DNA from: Methylobacterium sp. FF17
Lineage (GTDB): Bacteria; Pseudomonadota; Alphaproteobacteria; Rhizobiales; Beijerinckiaceae
Assembly (NCBI RefSeq): GCF_025813715.1
Contig: NZ_CP107532.1
Span: 248,001-312,000, forward strand
DNA length: 64,000 nucleotides
Direction: 5' to 3'
The notes below the pieces were generated by a model that ran no database searches, had not been told where the DNA came from, and saw only the letters and a program-made list of their open reading frames with translations. Shown piece by piece: positions 62,806 through 64,000 of the stretch. Every line of letters starts with the position of its first letter. Position 1 is the first letter of the stretch. The position numbers and the translations under genes are program-made.

Positions 62806-63417
62806 CTAAGGCGCTGGTTTGACGGCGAGCATGCCCGTGGTGCGATCGCGCAGAAATGTCAGAAGCGCGTCCGCGCCGCCGGCCTTCAGCGGTTCGGCGA
62901 AGCTGCCCCGTAAACTCGCCACTTCGCTGACGTTGCCGTTGAGGTAGACGTCCTGGACCCGGTTATCCGGGCCGAGAAGGAAATCGACCTGCGAGGTGTC
63001 TCCGTCCCGGTTCGCGACCTCGGTCTGGACCATTCGGTTCGGCCCCCGCGTCTCGCTTTGCGGCTTGACGCTGAAGATACCGCCCGCCGCCTGCGCAAGG
63101 CGCGTGGCGTAGGTCGCGGTGAAGTACCGGCCGAATGCCTCGGTGAGGGCGCCCTGCTGCTCGGGGGTGAACGCCTTCCACTTCGGACCAACGGCGACGC
63201 GGATCATTGCGGGGAAATCGAAGGTCTCGGCCAGGGTGCTGCCGATGCCGTCCGCGCGCGCCTTCACGTCCTTCGGGCTGTCCTTCAGGGCCGATTCGAA
63301 GCGTGCGTAGGTCTTGCTGATCGCCGCAACGGCCGGATCTTCGGCGGCTAGGGCAACGGTGCCGCCCTGGATCAGGCCGGTCACCAGTAGGGCGAGGGCG
63401 ATGCGTTTCAGGCGCAC
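62806..63417 (-). CDS. hpnM: HpnM, MlaC-like periplasmic lipid-binding protein
   Basis: A 203-residue exported protein. The signal peptide (IALALLVTGLIQGGTVALAA) precedes an MlaC/Ttg2D fold: IAVTFDFPAMIRVAVGPKWKAFTPEQQGALTEAFGRYFTATYATR is the core of the family, followed by a strand-rich end (VDFLLGPDNRVQDVYLNGNVSEVASLRGSF). MlaC carries phospholipid between membranes, and HpnM is assumed to carry hopanoid or a related lipid through the periplasm. It starts with a GTG that has GGGAGA nine bases upstream and overlaps the end of hpnL by ten bases, which suggests translational coupling. Confidence 0.92.
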   Translation of the reverse strand: MRLKRIALALLVTGLIQGGTVALAAEDPAVAAISKTYARFESALKDSPKDVKARADGIGSTLAETFDFPAMIRVAVGPKWKAFTPEQQGALTEAFGRYFTATYATRLAQAAGGIFSVKPQSETRGPNRMVQTEVANRDGDTSQVDFLLGPDNRVQDVYLNGNVSEVASLRGSFAEPLKAGGADALLTFLRDRTTGMLAVKPAP

Positions 63418-64000
63418 TTCTTGAAGTCTCCCAGATCGTCGTCATTGCGGATCCGGGCAGCGCCGAGATCGCTGGCCAAGCCATAAACAGGAACCGGGAT
63501 ACGGATCTCGCGGAGCAGGCCGGCTTCGGCTCTGGGCTCGGGGGCCTCTTCCGCCACCGCGGAGCGGCCCTCGAGAGCGTGCCAGGCGAAGAGTCCGGGA
63601 ACGCCGACGAGGAGGTCCGCGAGTCGCTTGACCAGCGACAGGGCGAGGGCCGCCTCGGCCGGAATTCCGAAGATGGCGCAGAGGGCGATCAGGCCGCCTT
63701 CCTGCGCGCCGAGGGCGCCGGGTACCGCGAAGGCCGCGCCGCGCACCGCCTGAGCCAGGCTCTCGATCACCACCGCCTCGACGACGCTCACGGGATATCC
63801 CATGAAGTGCAGGGCGACATAGACTTCGATCGTGCCAATCAGCCAGCCGCCGAGATGGATGCCGATACCTCCGGCGACCCGCAGGTGCTGGCCGTAGAGG
63901 CGCTTGAGGCTGGCATAGAGCACGTCGATGGCGCCGAGCGCCTGCCACTCGCGGGAGCCGGCGAAGCGGGTGACCAGGGCCTGGACGACCTTGTGGCCGC
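63408..64000 (-). CDS. hpnL: HpnL, hopanoid-associated membrane protein (partial, 5' end outside window)
   Basis: The C-terminal 197 residues of an integral membrane protein; the frame is open to the window edge, so its start lies beyond 64000. Visible are helices with GGIGIHLGGWLIGTIEVYVALHFMG, a conserved PGALGAQEGGLIALCAIFGIPAEAALALSLVKRLADLLVGVPGL segment and a soluble acidic tail. This is the UPF0104/lysylphosphatidylglycerol-synthase-like transmembrane fold of HpnL proteins. Its role in hopanoid handling is not defined; export or flipping is assumed from the neighbouring genes. Its end overlaps hpnM. Confidence 0.9.
   Translation of the reverse strand, partial: GHKVVQALVTRFAGSREWQALGAIDVLYASLKRLYGQHLRVAGGIGIHLGGWLIGTIEVYVALHFMGYPVSVVEAVVIESLAQAVRGAAFAVPGALGAQEGGLIALCAIFGIPAEAALALSLVKRLADLLVGVPGLFAWHALEGRSAVAEEAPEPRAEAGLLREIRIPVPVYGLASDLGAARIRNDDDLGDFKKCA

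Overview
This window comes from a GC-rich alphaproteobacterial chromosome. It is most likely a Methylobacterium/Methylorubrum-type member of the Hyphomicrobiales. The evidence is the strong G/C preference at third codon positions, a dispersed hopanoid (hpn) locus with the cyclitol-ether genes hpnI, hpnJ and hpnK, a type II glycerate kinase of the kind used in the serine cycle, a three-gene pntAa-pntAb-pntB transhydrogenase, GapR (DUF2312), DUF1244, DUF1036 and an aa3-oxidase subunit IV-like peptide. The genus assignment is inference; no 16S gene or other decisive marker is present.

Layout. Positions 1-5.9 kb hold small hypotheticals, a YdeP-type molybdopterin oxidoreductase, an esterase and an erythromycin-esterase-family protein. 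Positions 6.2-9.6 kb are a minus-strand polyol operon: NAD-dependent polyol (phosphate) dehydrogenase, MFS sugar porter, and a HAD phosphatase broken by a frameshift. Positions 10.2-18.9 kb are accessory metabolism: a PRISE-like reductase, a relic of an F420/NADP reductase-like gene, a chloroperoxidase-type hydrolase, a SnoaL/LEH-like protein, NhaA, a quinone-oxidoreductase-like MDR enzyme, NUDIX and CYTH proteins, and an AraC regulator divergent from an MFS exporter.

Positions 19.0-26.4 kb are the most unusual block. A cobalamin riboswitch on the minus strand leads into four genes chained by 4-bp ATGA overlaps: TonB-dependent receptor, ABC ATPase and two DUF3526 ABC-2-type permeases. A membrane acyltransferase-like gene follows. 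A second, sigma70-like promoter whose -10 lies inside a perfect inverted repeat sits between the riboswitch and the receptor. No BtuF/BtuC/BtuD-type importer is present.

Positions 26.5-36.2 kb hold a chloroperoxidase relic, tRNA-Gly and tRNA-Tyr, recJ, the pnt operon, a COX-IV-like peptide, a UbiB/ABC1 kinase-like protein, a small AbrB-like protein and an M3 oligoendopeptidase. Positions 36.5-46.5 kb hold a sigma54-type response regulator, an L,D-transpeptidase, a DUF882 peptidase-like protein, a GC-rich hairpin repeat array, gapR, DUF1244, N-formylglutamate amidohydrolase, glycerate kinase and DUF1036. Positions 46.6-53.0 kb hold two divergent CRP/FNR-type regulators (one fused to a receiver domain), pyruvate kinase, an alpha/beta hydrolase, a TPR protein and rpmJ.

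Positions 53.7-64.0 kb are the hopanoid region: PilZ protein, hpnH, hpnN, hpnK, hpnJ, hpnI, hpnM and a partial hpnL. Together these extend the C35 side chain (HpnH), add and process an amino sugar to the cyclitol ether (HpnI, HpnK, HpnJ) and are thought to move hopanoids to the outer membrane (HpnN, HpnM, HpnL). HpnJ and HpnH belong to radical SAM groups, and HpnJ has a B12-binding-type N-terminal region. The B12-controlled transport operon earlier in the window could therefore bear on the same physiology, but that link is inference.
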